A DNA stretch of 62,471 nucleotides from MAG-121220-bin8 sp964433845. Lineage in GTDB: Bacteria; Bacteroidota; Bacteroidia; Flavobacteriales; Flavobacteriaceae. The position numbers were made by a program, and so were the translations under genes. The stretch's first letter is position 1. The number at the start of each line of letters is the position of its first letter. The notes below the pieces were generated by a model, which saw only the letters and a program-made list of their open reading frames with translations, was not told the origin of the DNA and did no database searches. The stretch covers positions 1 through 62,471 of the forward strand of contig CAYSTA010000006.1 in NCBI GenBank assembly GCA_964433845.1. The letters are read 5' to 3'. This document shows positions 1 to 8,489 of the stretch, piece by piece.

Positions 1-55
1 CCACAAAGCAGATTAACGCTACAAGACCCATCAAAATTCTTAATGTTATTTTCAT
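1..55 (-). CDS. partial CDS, N-terminus of an exported or membrane protein
   Basis: The gene starts with ATG at 55 and runs off the left edge, so only 18 codons are visible. They read MKITLRILMGLVALICFV, a short basic start followed by a hydrophobic run, which looks like a signal peptide or a first membrane segment. It lies 14 bases downstream of the YVTN propeller gene on the same strand and is probably the next gene of that operon. Its function cannot be told from what is visible. Confidence 0.6.
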   Translation of the reverse strand, partial: MKITLRILMGLVALICFV

Positions 56-69
56 AACTATAAAGGTAA

Positions 70-1173
70 TTAATTTTCAATTTTCCAAAAAGCAATTCCT
101 CCCGCTTGCTTACCAATATTAACTGAAGAAATTTTTTCTAATTTTTCAAGACTTATTACATCTACAACACCTGGTTCACCACCAATACCCTCAACTGAAA
201 CAAAAGCATATTTACTGTCACTTGAAATGGCAATTCCATGTGTAACGCTGGTAGTATTTTTAATTATTTTGGATTTAAAATCATTTTTTAAATCCAAAAT
301 TGCAGTGGTTCCTTCACTTTTCAAAGTAGCAACAAGAAATTTTCCATCAGGTGAAATTTCAACATTGTAAGGTCCTTTACCAGTAGAAATTCGATTGCTA
401 ATTTTCCAATTTTTTAAATCAACTTCAATTATCTCATTTGAACCATTTCCTGCGATATATGCAATCTTTTTTGATGGATGGGGAATAACCCAAGTAGGTT
501 TAACCATAGAATGTTTCATTACTGACATTGACTTCATTTTATTGTCCTTCATCATTTTAGCACCCATTTTTTTGTGATCCATCATTTTACTTTCAAGATC
601 TAATACTCTATTAACCTTAAGACTTAAAGCATCTATTTCAAATAGTTCACCAGACATCATGGCAACTGAATATTGATATAAACCATCAGAAGAAATTCTT
701 GAACCATGTGGCATTGAGCCAGTTTCAATTTTAAGTATCTCAGTCATGGTTTCTGTATCAACAACAGAAACCGATGAAGGTTTCATGCTTCCATGAAGAT
801 TAAAATTAACACAATAAAGAAAATTTGTTACAGTTGAAATTTGCATAGTAGCTGGGAAAAGACCAAGAGTTGTTTCATCTATAATCTCATTAGTTTTTGT
901 GGAGTACTTAACAAGCTTTCCAAAGGGGTTGCCATGTGCTAAAGATAAATACCAATAATTGCCATTAGGATCAACAGTAATTCCATGAGGACCTTCAATT
1001 TCAGTTGGAAATGTTCCAACTGTTATTCTTTCAATCTCCTCAATTTCATTTTTATCAAATTTTAAAAGAGATACTGTGTCCTCAGACTCAGAAGCAACGT
1101 ATAAATAATAATTTTGCGTGTAAATAATATTACAGGCAAAAAGAAGTAAAAATAATCTTAACATCTTATTCAA
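70..1173 (-). CDS. secreted YVTN/YncE-type beta-propeller protein with a Met-rich loop
   Basis: This 367-residue protein has an N-terminal signal peptide (about residues 1-20) followed by repeated blade-like units such as GPHGITVDPNGNYWY, PYNVEISPDGKFLVATL and THGIAISSDSKYAFVS, typical of YncE/YVTN seven-bladed propellers. A loop at about residues 197-223 holds nine Met residues with His, Lys and Asp (MMDHKKMGAKMM, then M213, M216, M219, M223), which interrupts the blade pattern. The family is periplasmic or secreted and usually binds ligands or partners rather than catalysing. The start codon overlaps the end of the upstream LVIVD-repeat gene by 8 bases, so the two are probably translationally coupled. 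Metal binding by the loop is my inference. The precise function is unknown. Confidence 0.8.
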   Translation of the reverse strand: MNKMLRLFLLLFACNIIYTQNYYLYVASESEDTVSLLKFDKNEIEEIERITVGTFPTEIEGPHGITVDPNGNYWYLSLAHGNPFGKLVKYSTKTNEIIDETTLGLFPATMQISTVTNFLYCVNFNLHGSMKPSSVSVVDTETMTEILKIETGSMPHGSRISSDGLYQYSVAMMSGELFEIDALSLKVNRVLDLESKMMDHKKMGAKMMKDNKMKSMSVMKHSMVKPTWVIPHPSKKIAYIAGNGSNEIIEVDLKNWKISNRISTGKGPYNVEISPDGKFLVATLKSEGTTAILDLKNDFKSKIIKNTTSVTHGIAISSDSKYAFVSVEGIGGEPGVVDVISLEKLEKISSVNIGKQAGGIAFWKIEN

Positions 1174-3235
1174 TTGGTGGACTAGCTAAAATTTCAAAAA
1201 ACTCTAAAAGGTTTTTTGCTCCAAACAAACTGTCAAATGACTTATCAGTTGTGAATTGCATTGATTTTGAATTATCAGGTTTTGAATCTAATAATTTTAA
1301 TGCACCAATTCCAGCATTAAAATCAGAATAAAAAACATTTCCTTTAAAATATTGAGAACCCCATGTCATAGTATTATTTGGAATAAAACCATTAGGAGAG
1401 CCTGTTTTAAAAGCAGCAATTTCTCTTCCTTGCTTATATAAGTCTCCCAAAAGATCACCACTAACATCTATAACTCTCAAACCTCCATTATACATTCCAG
1501 CATAAACAACATCATCTTCAACCCAAAAGTTATGAGAACCATAACCTGGTAATTCAAATCTTGCAACTTCTTTTGGTTTTTTTAAGTCTGTGAAATCAAC
1601 AAAATGCAGGAAACCTGTTGTTTCATTTGCCGCAAAAAAATCTACTCCATCAGGGAATATTTCATCACCAAGAATAACATAAAATTTACCAGTGGACTTA
1701 CTTTTAAAAGGAAATGCGGCATGATTTGCTCCAGTTTTATATTTATAGTTAGCAACAGCTACAGGATTAGAAGGTGATCCGCCAGCTATTCCATTTCCAA
1801 CATCAATTATGTACAATCCATCTTTCCAATTTGAAGTGTAGGCTATTCCGTCTTCAATCCATATGTCATGTATGGCAGAACCTAACTCTAATTCAAATTT
1901 TCCAACCCCTTTTGGATTTTTAGGATCTTCAATATTTACAACTTCAAATTTAGCAGGATTACCAAAGGCATTTAATGCATAAACATGATTGTTATCAATA
2001 AACACGTTATGTACACCACCTGTCAAACCATCCGTATATTCGGAAAGTACTTTAACATCACTGGGATTAGAGATATCTAATACTACAAAACCATTTTTTC
2101 TATTAGATGCGCCTTCTTTTGTGATAACACAGATTTTGGAATCTTTAGAAACTTTTACATCATTTACAATTCTAGCATTAACTTTTATACTATCTATTTT
2201 TGTGATATTTGATGGATCTGTTACATCCCAAAAGTAAGCTAATCCATCAAAAAATGTTCCTGAAACTCCATAATCCTTTCCATCAACTCCTTCGAAGAAC
2301 CAAGCATCTGATGTATGTTTATCAAATACATCTCCAGTATCTAACTGAACTATATCTCTTTTAACTCCTCTCTCTAATACCTTGATTTTTCTTGAAGCTG
2401 ACACATTTCCAAATGAAGCATTTACTGTATATAATCCAGCTATATCTGCAACAAATTTATTATCCATAACCAATCCTGATGCAGAATTACTACTATCAAA
2501 TGACTTGCCATGAAAGGAAAAAGTTGGATTTACTCCTTTAATTTCTTTTCCTTTTTTATCTAATAGAATTCCTTTTAATTTAACAACTTCACCAGTTTTT
2601 ACAGAATTTTTACTCACTGAAATTTTTATTGAATTAACAGGGTTATCCATAACTTTAATATCCTTTGACACTTTTAATCCATGAAATTCTAAGGATATAT
2701 TTGCTTTCCCTTTTCCCATCGCTTTTAATAAGTTGTTTGAATCTACACTAACTATCTCTGGATTTGAAGAACTTATATTAACAACATCATCTATAGAATT
2801 TCCTTTTTTAGTTTCAATTGAGTAAGATAAAGGAATATAGTTGCCAGTATAAACCTCATCTTGTAAATCAAAAACAATTGATTCTGGGTCAGAAAATTTT
2901 ACGGAAACTAAGAATGTTTTACTAAATCTTGTTCCGTTATTTTTAGGATCTAAACACACAGCGACAACTTCATGATCACCTGGTTCATTAGCTAAAATAT
3001 TTCCAGTAGTAGGGTCTTGTACAATCGAACCTCCAACATTAAAAACACCTTTTTTATTGTAATATATAATAGCTTGACATGTTCCTGTGCTTCCATCGGC
3101 ATTTTTAACATAGGTTTCAGGTGTAAATGAATCTCCAACTTCTAAAACTAAACCTTCTAAATTGGATTCAAGTGTCCTAGTTTGTGCGAATGAGATACTT
3201 GAAATAATTAATAATAAAAATGTTATTTTTTTCAT
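1166..3235 (-). CDS. secreted LVIVD-repeat beta-propeller protein with Ig-like N-terminal domains
   Basis: This 689-residue protein starts with a clear signal peptide (MKKITFLLLIISSISFAQ). The N-terminal half, about 20-290, looks like three Ig-like units; the middle one (SSNPEIVSVDSNN, then GKGKANISL) resembles bacterial Ig-like group 2. The C-terminal half, about 300-645, has LVIVD-type repeats such as GFVVLDISNPSDVKVL, FEVVNIEDPKNPKGVG and GLYIIDVGNG, which form a propeller. It is a close paralogue of the gene at 3270-5306 and shares the N-terminal Cys pair, the HNVF and HDIWIEDG motifs and the PNDTM-like C-terminal segment. I see no type IX sorting domain at the end. It is probably periplasmic, lipid-free and involved in binding; the ligand is unknown. 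Confidence 0.8.
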   Translation of the reverse strand: MKKITFLLLIISSISFAQTRTLESNLEGLVLEVGDSFTPETYVKNADGSTGTCQAIIYYNKKGVFNVGGSIVQDPTTGNILANEPGDHEVVAVCLDPKNNGTRFSKTFLVSVKFSDPESIVFDLQDEVYTGNYIPLSYSIETKKGNSIDDVVNISSSNPEIVSVDSNNLLKAMGKGKANISLEFHGLKVSKDIKVMDNPVNSIKISVSKNSVKTGEVVKLKGILLDKKGKEIKGVNPTFSFHGKSFDSSNSASGLVMDNKFVADIAGLYTVNASFGNVSASRKIKVLERGVKRDIVQLDTGDVFDKHTSDAWFFEGVDGKDYGVSGTFFDGLAYFWDVTDPSNITKIDSIKVNARIVNDVKVSKDSKICVITKEGASNRKNGFVVLDISNPSDVKVLSEYTDGLTGGVHNVFIDNNHVYALNAFGNPAKFEVVNIEDPKNPKGVGKFELELGSAIHDIWIEDGIAYTSNWKDGLYIIDVGNGIAGGSPSNPVAVANYKYKTGANHAAFPFKSKSTGKFYVILGDEIFPDGVDFFAANETTGFLHFVDFTDLKKPKEVARFELPGYGSHNFWVEDDVVYAGMYNGGLRVIDVSGDLLGDLYKQGREIAAFKTGSPNGFIPNNTMTWGSQYFKGNVFYSDFNAGIGALKLLDSKPDNSKSMQFTTDKSFDSLFGAKNLLEFFEILASPPIE

Positions 3236-3269
3236 AATATATAATTTAATGATTAAGTAAATATTAAAA

Positions 3270-5306
3270 TTAATCTAAATGTTTATTAGCTTTTGAATTA
3301 TCTGGTTTAATTGATTCAACTTTTGCAGCTCCTATTCCAGTATTAAAATCGGAATAAAAAACATGACCTTTATATAATTGTGCACCCCAAACCATTGTAT
3401 CGTTCGGAATATAGCCATTGGGACTACTTGGTAATATATAGCCAATTTCTCTATCTTGTTTATATAGGTCACCTAGTAAATCTCCACTTATATCAACCAC
3501 CCTAACACCACCAGTGTACATAGCCACATAAAGTATATCATCTTCAATCCAATAATTATGTGATCCGTGACTAGGAACTTCATATCTCGCAACTTCCTTA
3601 GGATTATTTAAATCGGTAAAGTCAACAAAATGTAAGAATCCGGCAGTTTCACTTGGCCCATTTGCATTAACGCCTTTTGGGAAAATTTCATCTCCAAGAA
3701 CTGTGTAAAATTTTCCTGTTGATTTACTTTTAAAAGGGTAGGTTGCATGATGTGCTCCACTAGCATAACTGTAATTTCCAAAAGCGACTGGATTTGAGGG
3801 AGAGCCACCTACAATTCCATTACCAACATCAACTAAATAAACACCATCTCTCCAATTAGATGAATAAGCTATTCCATTTTCAATCCAAACATCATGAATA
3901 GATTGACCTTCCTTTCCAATTTCAAACATACCAACCTCATACGGATTCTTTGGGTCTTCTATGTTAATTATATAATATCTTTCACCATTACTTAATGCGT
4001 AAACATGATTCTGATAGATAAATATATTATGAACTCCACCTGTCAAGTTTTTAGTATACTCGGATATTATACTTACATCATATGGGTTTGAAACATCGAT
4101 TATTATTATTCCGTTTTTTCTATTTGAAGCACCCTCTCTACTAATTACACAAATTTTTCCATCAGATGAAACTTTTACATCATTTACAGTTCGTGCATCA
4201 ACTTGAACACTATCAATCTTTTTTATATTTGAAGGCTCAGTAACGTCCCAAAAATAAGATGTGCCATCAGCTCCCCAGGTACCTGTTACTGCATAATCAT
4301 TTCCATCAACACCTTCAAAAACCCAAAAATCTGATGTATGCTTATCGTTAACTAATCCTGTACCCACTGTATTCATCTCTCTTTTAACATTTCTCTTAAA
4401 TATATTCACAACTTTTGATGCTGAAATATTACCAATTCTTGCAGATATAATATATTTTCCTGCAACATCACCAACAAATCTACCATCTTGTAAAATTAAA
4501 CCAGATGCAGTATTACTTTTATCAAATGATTTTCCAGTAAAAGAAAACTCAACAGGCATATTTTCTATAACTTTTCCTTTTTTATCATAGGCTAGCGCTT
4601 TAAATTGAATTACATCTCCAGTTTTTGCATTTTCATTATTTGAAACTAATTCTATTTTGGATGTTGGATTTTTTAATACATTAACATTAATACTTCCTTT
4701 AATTCCGTCAAAATCAGCTTCAATAGTAGAAACCCCATTTTTAACAGCCAAAATATTATTTGAATTATCAATATTTATTTTATCGTTTAATGCCTTTATT
4801 GAAAAACTAACTTTTGAAAAATATTTAGAAGCAATATCGGTACTCCAGTAATCTATAGTTCTTGTAACATCTAGCTCATCTGTAATCTCATAAATAAGTG
4901 GAATATAATTGCCAATATAAGTTGAATTATCATCAAGTTTTAATGTTACCTTTTTGATTTTTGGATAATTAACAAAAACTTCAAATGTTCTGCTATGTCT
5001 TTTTCCTCCTTCTCCAATGCAAATTGCAACAACTTCGTGTGTTCCGGGATCATTTGCTTTTATAGATCCATTTTCAGTATCAACTGAAATTGAAGTAGCA
5101 GAAGAAAATACACCTCTCTTGTTATAATAAATAATATTACTGCAATTGGATTTCAATCCGTCAGAATTAGAAACATATGTGTTAGGAGTAAATGTTTCAC
5201 CTATGTTTAATGTAAGTCCATCAAGATCAGAGATTATTGTCTTGTTTTGAGAATATACTGTTAATATAAAACAAGAAAAAAGTAAAGTTGAAATTATCTT
5301 TTTCAT
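3270..5306 (-). CDS. secreted LVIVD-repeat beta-propeller protein, paralogue of the downstream gene
   Basis: This 678-residue protein begins with a signal peptide (MKKIISTLLFSCFILTVYSQ). It has the same plan as the gene at 1166-3235: N-terminal Ig-like region with the conserved IIYYNKRGVF segment and two Cys residues, then LVIVD blades (GIIIIDVSNPYDVSII, YYIINIEDPKNPYEVG, GVYLVDVGNG). Its tail ends just after the last blade, whereas the paralogue carries about 30 extra residues. It is the first gene of the operon that runs leftward to the window edge. The 5' gap of about 30 bases back to the tRNA terminator contains no clear TAnnTTTG box. Function unknown; tandem duplication is evident from the shared architecture. 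Confidence 0.8.
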   Translation of the reverse strand: MKKIISTLLFSCFILTVYSQNKTIISDLDGLTLNIGETFTPNTYVSNSDGLKSNCSNIIYYNKRGVFSSATSISVDTENGSIKANDPGTHEVVAICIGEGGKRHSRTFEVFVNYPKIKKVTLKLDDNSTYIGNYIPLIYEITDELDVTRTIDYWSTDIASKYFSKVSFSIKALNDKINIDNSNNILAVKNGVSTIEADFDGIKGSINVNVLKNPTSKIELVSNNENAKTGDVIQFKALAYDKKGKVIENMPVEFSFTGKSFDKSNTASGLILQDGRFVGDVAGKYIISARIGNISASKVVNIFKRNVKREMNTVGTGLVNDKHTSDFWVFEGVDGNDYAVTGTWGADGTSYFWDVTEPSNIKKIDSVQVDARTVNDVKVSSDGKICVISREGASNRKNGIIIIDVSNPYDVSIISEYTKNLTGGVHNIFIYQNHVYALSNGERYYIINIEDPKNPYEVGMFEIGKEGQSIHDVWIENGIAYSSNWRDGVYLVDVGNGIVGGSPSNPVAFGNYSYASGAHHATYPFKSKSTGKFYTVLGDEIFPKGVNANGPSETAGFLHFVDFTDLNNPKEVARYEVPSHGSHNYWIEDDILYVAMYTGGVRVVDISGDLLGDLYKQDREIGYILPSSPNGYIPNDTMVWGAQLYKGHVFYSDFNTGIGAAKVESIKPDNSKANKHLD

Positions 5307-5337
5307 AATAGTGTTATTTTGAACTGTTTAATTTAAT

Positions 5338-5370
5338 AAAAAAAAGGGAAACCAAACTTATTGATTTCCC
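5338..5370 (-). terminator. Rho-independent terminator after tRNA-Arg
   Basis: On the minus strand a GGGAAA / TTTCCC stem (5346-5351 with 5365-5370) is followed directly by eight T residues (5345-5338). It sits 5 bases past the 3' end of the tRNA and separates the tRNA from the LVIVD operon. Confidence 0.8.
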
Positions 5371-5375
5371 TATAG

Positions 5376-5449
5376 CGACCTCGGCAGGATTCAAACCTGC
5401 AACCTCTTGAGCCGTAATCAAGTGCACTATTCAGTTATGCTACGAGGCC
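5376..5449 (-). tRNA. tRNA-Arg (anticodon ACG)
   Basis: The 74-base minus-strand sequence folds as a full cloverleaf. The acceptor stem is GGCCTCG with CGAGGTC (one G-U pair). The D arm is GCAT with GTGC, the anticodon stem CTTGA with TCAAG around loop TTACGGC (anticodon ACG), and the T arm GCAGG TTTGAAT CCTGC. The A34 is normally edited to inosine to read CGN codons, which requires TadA. CCA is not encoded. It has its own promoter upstream and terminator downstream, so it looks monocistronic. Confidence 0.95.
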
Positions 5450-5535
5450 ATTTCCTCTGTTGAGAGGGTGTTTATAAAATCTTAATATTAAAAATGTTTA
5501 CAACGGCACTTCTAAAATATTAAAATTTCTGTTTG

Positions 5536-5565
5536 CAAATATACTTATTTAGGCACTTAAACAAA
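5536..5565 (-). promoter_or_regulatory. Bacteroidota-type promoter for tRNA-Arg
   Basis: On the minus strand a TTTG at 5565-5562 is followed after 18 bases by TATATTTG at 5543-5536, a match to the TTTG / TAnnTTTG consensus. Transcription would start near 5529, leaving about an 80-base 5' leader on the tRNA. That leader includes a small CCTCT/AGAGG hairpin at 5454-5467. Confidence 0.7.
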
Positions 5566-5590
5566 CTCTATAAAGTCTCGTTATTTCCAG

Positions 5591-6703
5591 TTATTTTAAC
5601 TTGTTTTGATTTTCTATAAAAACTGAAGTGGTTGGATATGCAAAGTCACTTTTATTTTTTTTAACAATCTCAATTATTTTAAAATTGATTTCCTGTTGGG
5701 TATCAACCAATACATTCCAATCAGGGCTATTTACATAATAAAGAACCATAACATCTAAAGAGCTATCACCAAAGTTTAAAAATCTTACTTTTCCGTCTTG
5801 ATTGGTTTGCTTATGGTCATCAATTAATTTTTGAATATCGTTTACAATATTTTTTATTTGATCAACAGATGAAGAATATATTAATCCAATATTTATTTTT
5901 ACACGTCTAACAGGTCTTACCCCTAAATTATCTAGTTCCGCATTAACTAGATTTTTATTTGGAACTGTAACAATACTTTTATCAAAAGTTCTAACCCTTG
6001 TACTTCTAAATCCAACTTTTTCAACCATACCTGTAATTGAACCTATTGTAATTACATCTCCAACTTGAAAAGGTTTATCTAAAAATATTGTGAAGGATCC
6101 TAAAAGATTCTCTAAACTTTCTTTTGAAGCCAATGCAACGGCAACACCACCAACCCCAAGACCTGCAGCTAAAGCTGTTACATTTTGATCGAATACATTT
6201 GCGAGGATAACAACAATAGCAAAAATTATAACTAGTACTTTTCCAATTTCAATTGCAAAAGGAATTAATTGATCATCTACTTTACTATCTGTTTGTTCAG
6301 CTCTGAAAATTAATCTAACACCTATATATTCAACGGACTGAAGTATAGTCCAAAAAATTGTAATGATTAAAAGTAATGAAAAGACTTTCGATAAAATCAT
6401 TTTAATACCAAGTTCAGATGAATCTACTAAACCCCAAGACTCTGGAAAACTCAATGAGTTAAAAGCAAAGTAAAAAATTAGTAACAGTAAAAAATAATAT
6501 AAAGGTTTTTTTAATAGTGAGTCAAATTCAACTTTACCATTTTCATGATTTTTATTTCCAACTATTCTAAATATAATTTTTCTTAGATATGAACTAACAG
6601 GAGAGATCAATAAATAACCAAACAGTAGAATTAGTAAAAAAAATATATAATCTTTTACTTCATTTTCTAAAAAAGTAATTTTTAAAAAATCTAATTTATC
6701 CAT
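5591..6703 (-). CDS. MscS-family mechanosensitive ion channel
   Basis: This 370-residue inner-membrane protein has about four hydrophobic segments before the MscS core, then the pore helix rich in Gly and Ala (AAGLGVGGVAVALASKE, about 178-194). The beta domain follows (FQVGDVITIGSITGMVEKVG), with the conserved VPNK segment and an alpha/beta cytoplasmic domain. Channels of this family open under membrane tension and release solutes during hypo-osmotic shock. It is longer than E. coli MscS (286) and closer to the YnaI/YbdG type with extra N-terminal helices. It stands alone between the tRNA and the sulfatase. A second, shorter MscS gene lies at 29824. Confidence 0.9.
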   Translation of the reverse strand: MDKLDFLKITFLENEVKDYIFFLLILLFGYLLISPVSSYLRKIIFRIVGNKNHENGKVEFDSLLKKPLYYFLLLLIFYFAFNSLSFPESWGLVDSSELGIKMILSKVFSLLLIITIFWTILQSVEYIGVRLIFRAEQTDSKVDDQLIPFAIEIGKVLVIIFAIVVILANVFDQNVTALAAGLGVGGVAVALASKESLENLLGSFTIFLDKPFQVGDVITIGSITGMVEKVGFRSTRVRTFDKSIVTVPNKNLVNAELDNLGVRPVRRVKINIGLIYSSSVDQIKNIVNDIQKLIDDHKQTNQDGKVRFLNFGDSSLDVMVLYYVNSPDWNVLVDTQQEINFKIIEIVKKNKSDFAYPTTSVFIENQNKLK

Positions 6704-6740
6704 TGTAATATTTTAAGCAAAACTATTAAACTTTTAGTAA

Positions 6741-8462
6741 TTAAACTTTATTTATTTCAATCCAAAATGGTAAAATATTTTTTCTGCCTGTTTTAAAAGT
6801 AGGAATGATATTATATTCCCCTGCATTTATATAAATATCATTCATTAGGATATAGCCTTCATTATCAACAGTTGAATATATATTGAATGTCTTATTCCCA
6901 ATTTCTAATAACATTTTCCCAGAGGATTGATTTATGTCTTTAAATTTAAATTTGAAATTATAAGTGCCCTCCAGTATTTTAGTTCTCCAAAATCCATAAA
7001 TTTCACTTTGTGACCAAATCCCTCTTTCACCGCTAGCATCATTTCTGTTTAATATAGTTGGATTTTCAAATTCAGTACCAATTATGATTCTGGGTTGGTT
7101 TATCAAATTTTTTGATTTAATTAAATCATTATAAAAACTGTCCATCTCTATTTTTAACATTGAAGCTTTTGCTTTTTTAATTTCAATTAAATTGTTTTTT
7201 TCAAAAGGATCTTTTGTTGTGTTATATAATTCAAAATCTTCAATTGAGGAATTATAGTCTGTATTTCCAACTAATTTATAATCACCGTTTTGTACAGAAA
7301 TATTATTATATAATTCTGGTAGCCTTCTTGTCCAATATGAAAAAAATGATCTGTTTTTGTTTTTTGTATTTGATAATAAATCAATTCCATCAATTAATCT
7401 ATCTTTAGGTAGATTTAAACCACATAATTTAGATATAGTAGGTAAAACATCTATATGTGCTGAAAAAATATTTGTATCCTTACCTTCAGGAAAAATTCTT
7501 GGATATCTTAAGTAAAACGGAACTTTAATTCCACCATTATAAACATCACTTTTTAATCCTCTTAAACCAGAGATGTATCTGCGTTGCTGAGGACCATTGT
7601 CAGTCATAAATATTACAATTGTATTTTCAGAAATACCTAGTTCATCTAATTTTTTTAGTAATCTTCCTATATTATCATCAATATTAGATACCATACCATA
7701 AACTTTTTTTGCATCTTCTTTGTCTTTTTCACTCATAATAATTTCATCTTCATTAAAAATCTTTTCTGGATTTAAATTTTTATACATTTCATAATATTTT
7801 TTAGGAAGTTGTAAAGGAGTATGCGGAGCATTAAATGATAAGTAACAAAAAAACCTTTCTGACTTGTTTTTCTCTAAAAAATTTATTGCTTCATTTGTAA
7901 AAATATCTGAGCAATATCCATCATATTTTTTCTTTTTATTATTTAACCATAAAACAGGATCAAAATAACTTGTGTTTCCTTGAAAATAATTGGTTATATC
8001 ACCAACTTGACCAATACCTCCCGCTAAATGAATTAAAGATTCATCAAAACCTTGATCAGACGGTCTTGAAGGATAATTGTCTCCTAAATGCCATTTCCCA
8101 AAAATTCCTGTTTTATAATTGGCTTGTTTTAAAACTTCAGCAATAGTAATTTCATCATTTGACATTATTGCTCCACCATTGTATGTATCTCTTATTCCAG
8201 TCCTTAAAGAATATCTTCCTGTCATTAGGCTTGATCTAGTAGGGGCACAAACTGGAGAGACATAGAAATTGTTAAAACGGAGACTTTCATTCGCTAGACT
8301 ATCTAAATTTGGAGTATATATATTAGTATTTCCATTGTATCCAATATCACCAAAACCTTGATCATCTGTCATTATCAATATTACATTGGGTCTGTCCGTC
8401 TCTTTTTCATTACAGGAAAAAAGTATACAAGAAAAAATGATAAAGAAAAAAATGTTTTTCAT
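6741..8462 (-). CDS. sulfatase (arylsulfatase family) lipoprotein
   Basis: This 573-residue protein carries a lipoprotein signal with lipobox Cys17 (CILFSC) followed by acidic and polar residues. The sulfatase fold begins with NVILIMTDDQGFGDIGYNG. The formylglycine signature VCAPTRSSLMTGR has its modifiable Cys at residue 72, followed by metal and substrate motifs GKWHLGD, FMTDNGPQQ and a DVLPT segment. Residues about 455-573 form an extra C-terminal beta-rich region ending near FWIEINKV. It needs a formylglycine-generating enzyme encoded elsewhere. In marine flavobacteria such enzymes desulfate algal polysaccharides, but no polysaccharide-utilisation genes lie next to it, so the substrate is open. 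Confidence 0.9.
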   Translation of the reverse strand: MKNIFFFIIFSCILFSCNEKETDRPNVILIMTDDQGFGDIGYNGNTNIYTPNLDSLANESLRFNNFYVSPVCAPTRSSLMTGRYSLRTGIRDTYNGGAIMSNDEITIAEVLKQANYKTGIFGKWHLGDNYPSRPSDQGFDESLIHLAGGIGQVGDITNYFQGNTSYFDPVLWLNNKKKKYDGYCSDIFTNEAINFLEKNKSERFFCYLSFNAPHTPLQLPKKYYEMYKNLNPEKIFNEDEIIMSEKDKEDAKKVYGMVSNIDDNIGRLLKKLDELGISENTIVIFMTDNGPQQRRYISGLRGLKSDVYNGGIKVPFYLRYPRIFPEGKDTNIFSAHIDVLPTISKLCGLNLPKDRLIDGIDLLSNTKNKNRSFFSYWTRRLPELYNNISVQNGDYKLVGNTDYNSSIEDFELYNTTKDPFEKNNLIEIKKAKASMLKIEMDSFYNDLIKSKNLINQPRIIIGTEFENPTILNRNDASGERGIWSQSEIYGFWRTKILEGTYNFKFKFKDINQSSGKMLLEIGNKTFNIYSTVDNEGYILMNDIYINAGEYNIIPTFKTGRKNILPFWIEINKV

Positions 8463-8489
8463 AGAATATTATTGTAAGAATAAAAATAA

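Noticed and set aside
5338..5370. Possible regulatory hairpin for the LVIVD operon
   Set aside because: The stem followed by eight T residues directly after the tRNA is better explained as the tRNA terminator.
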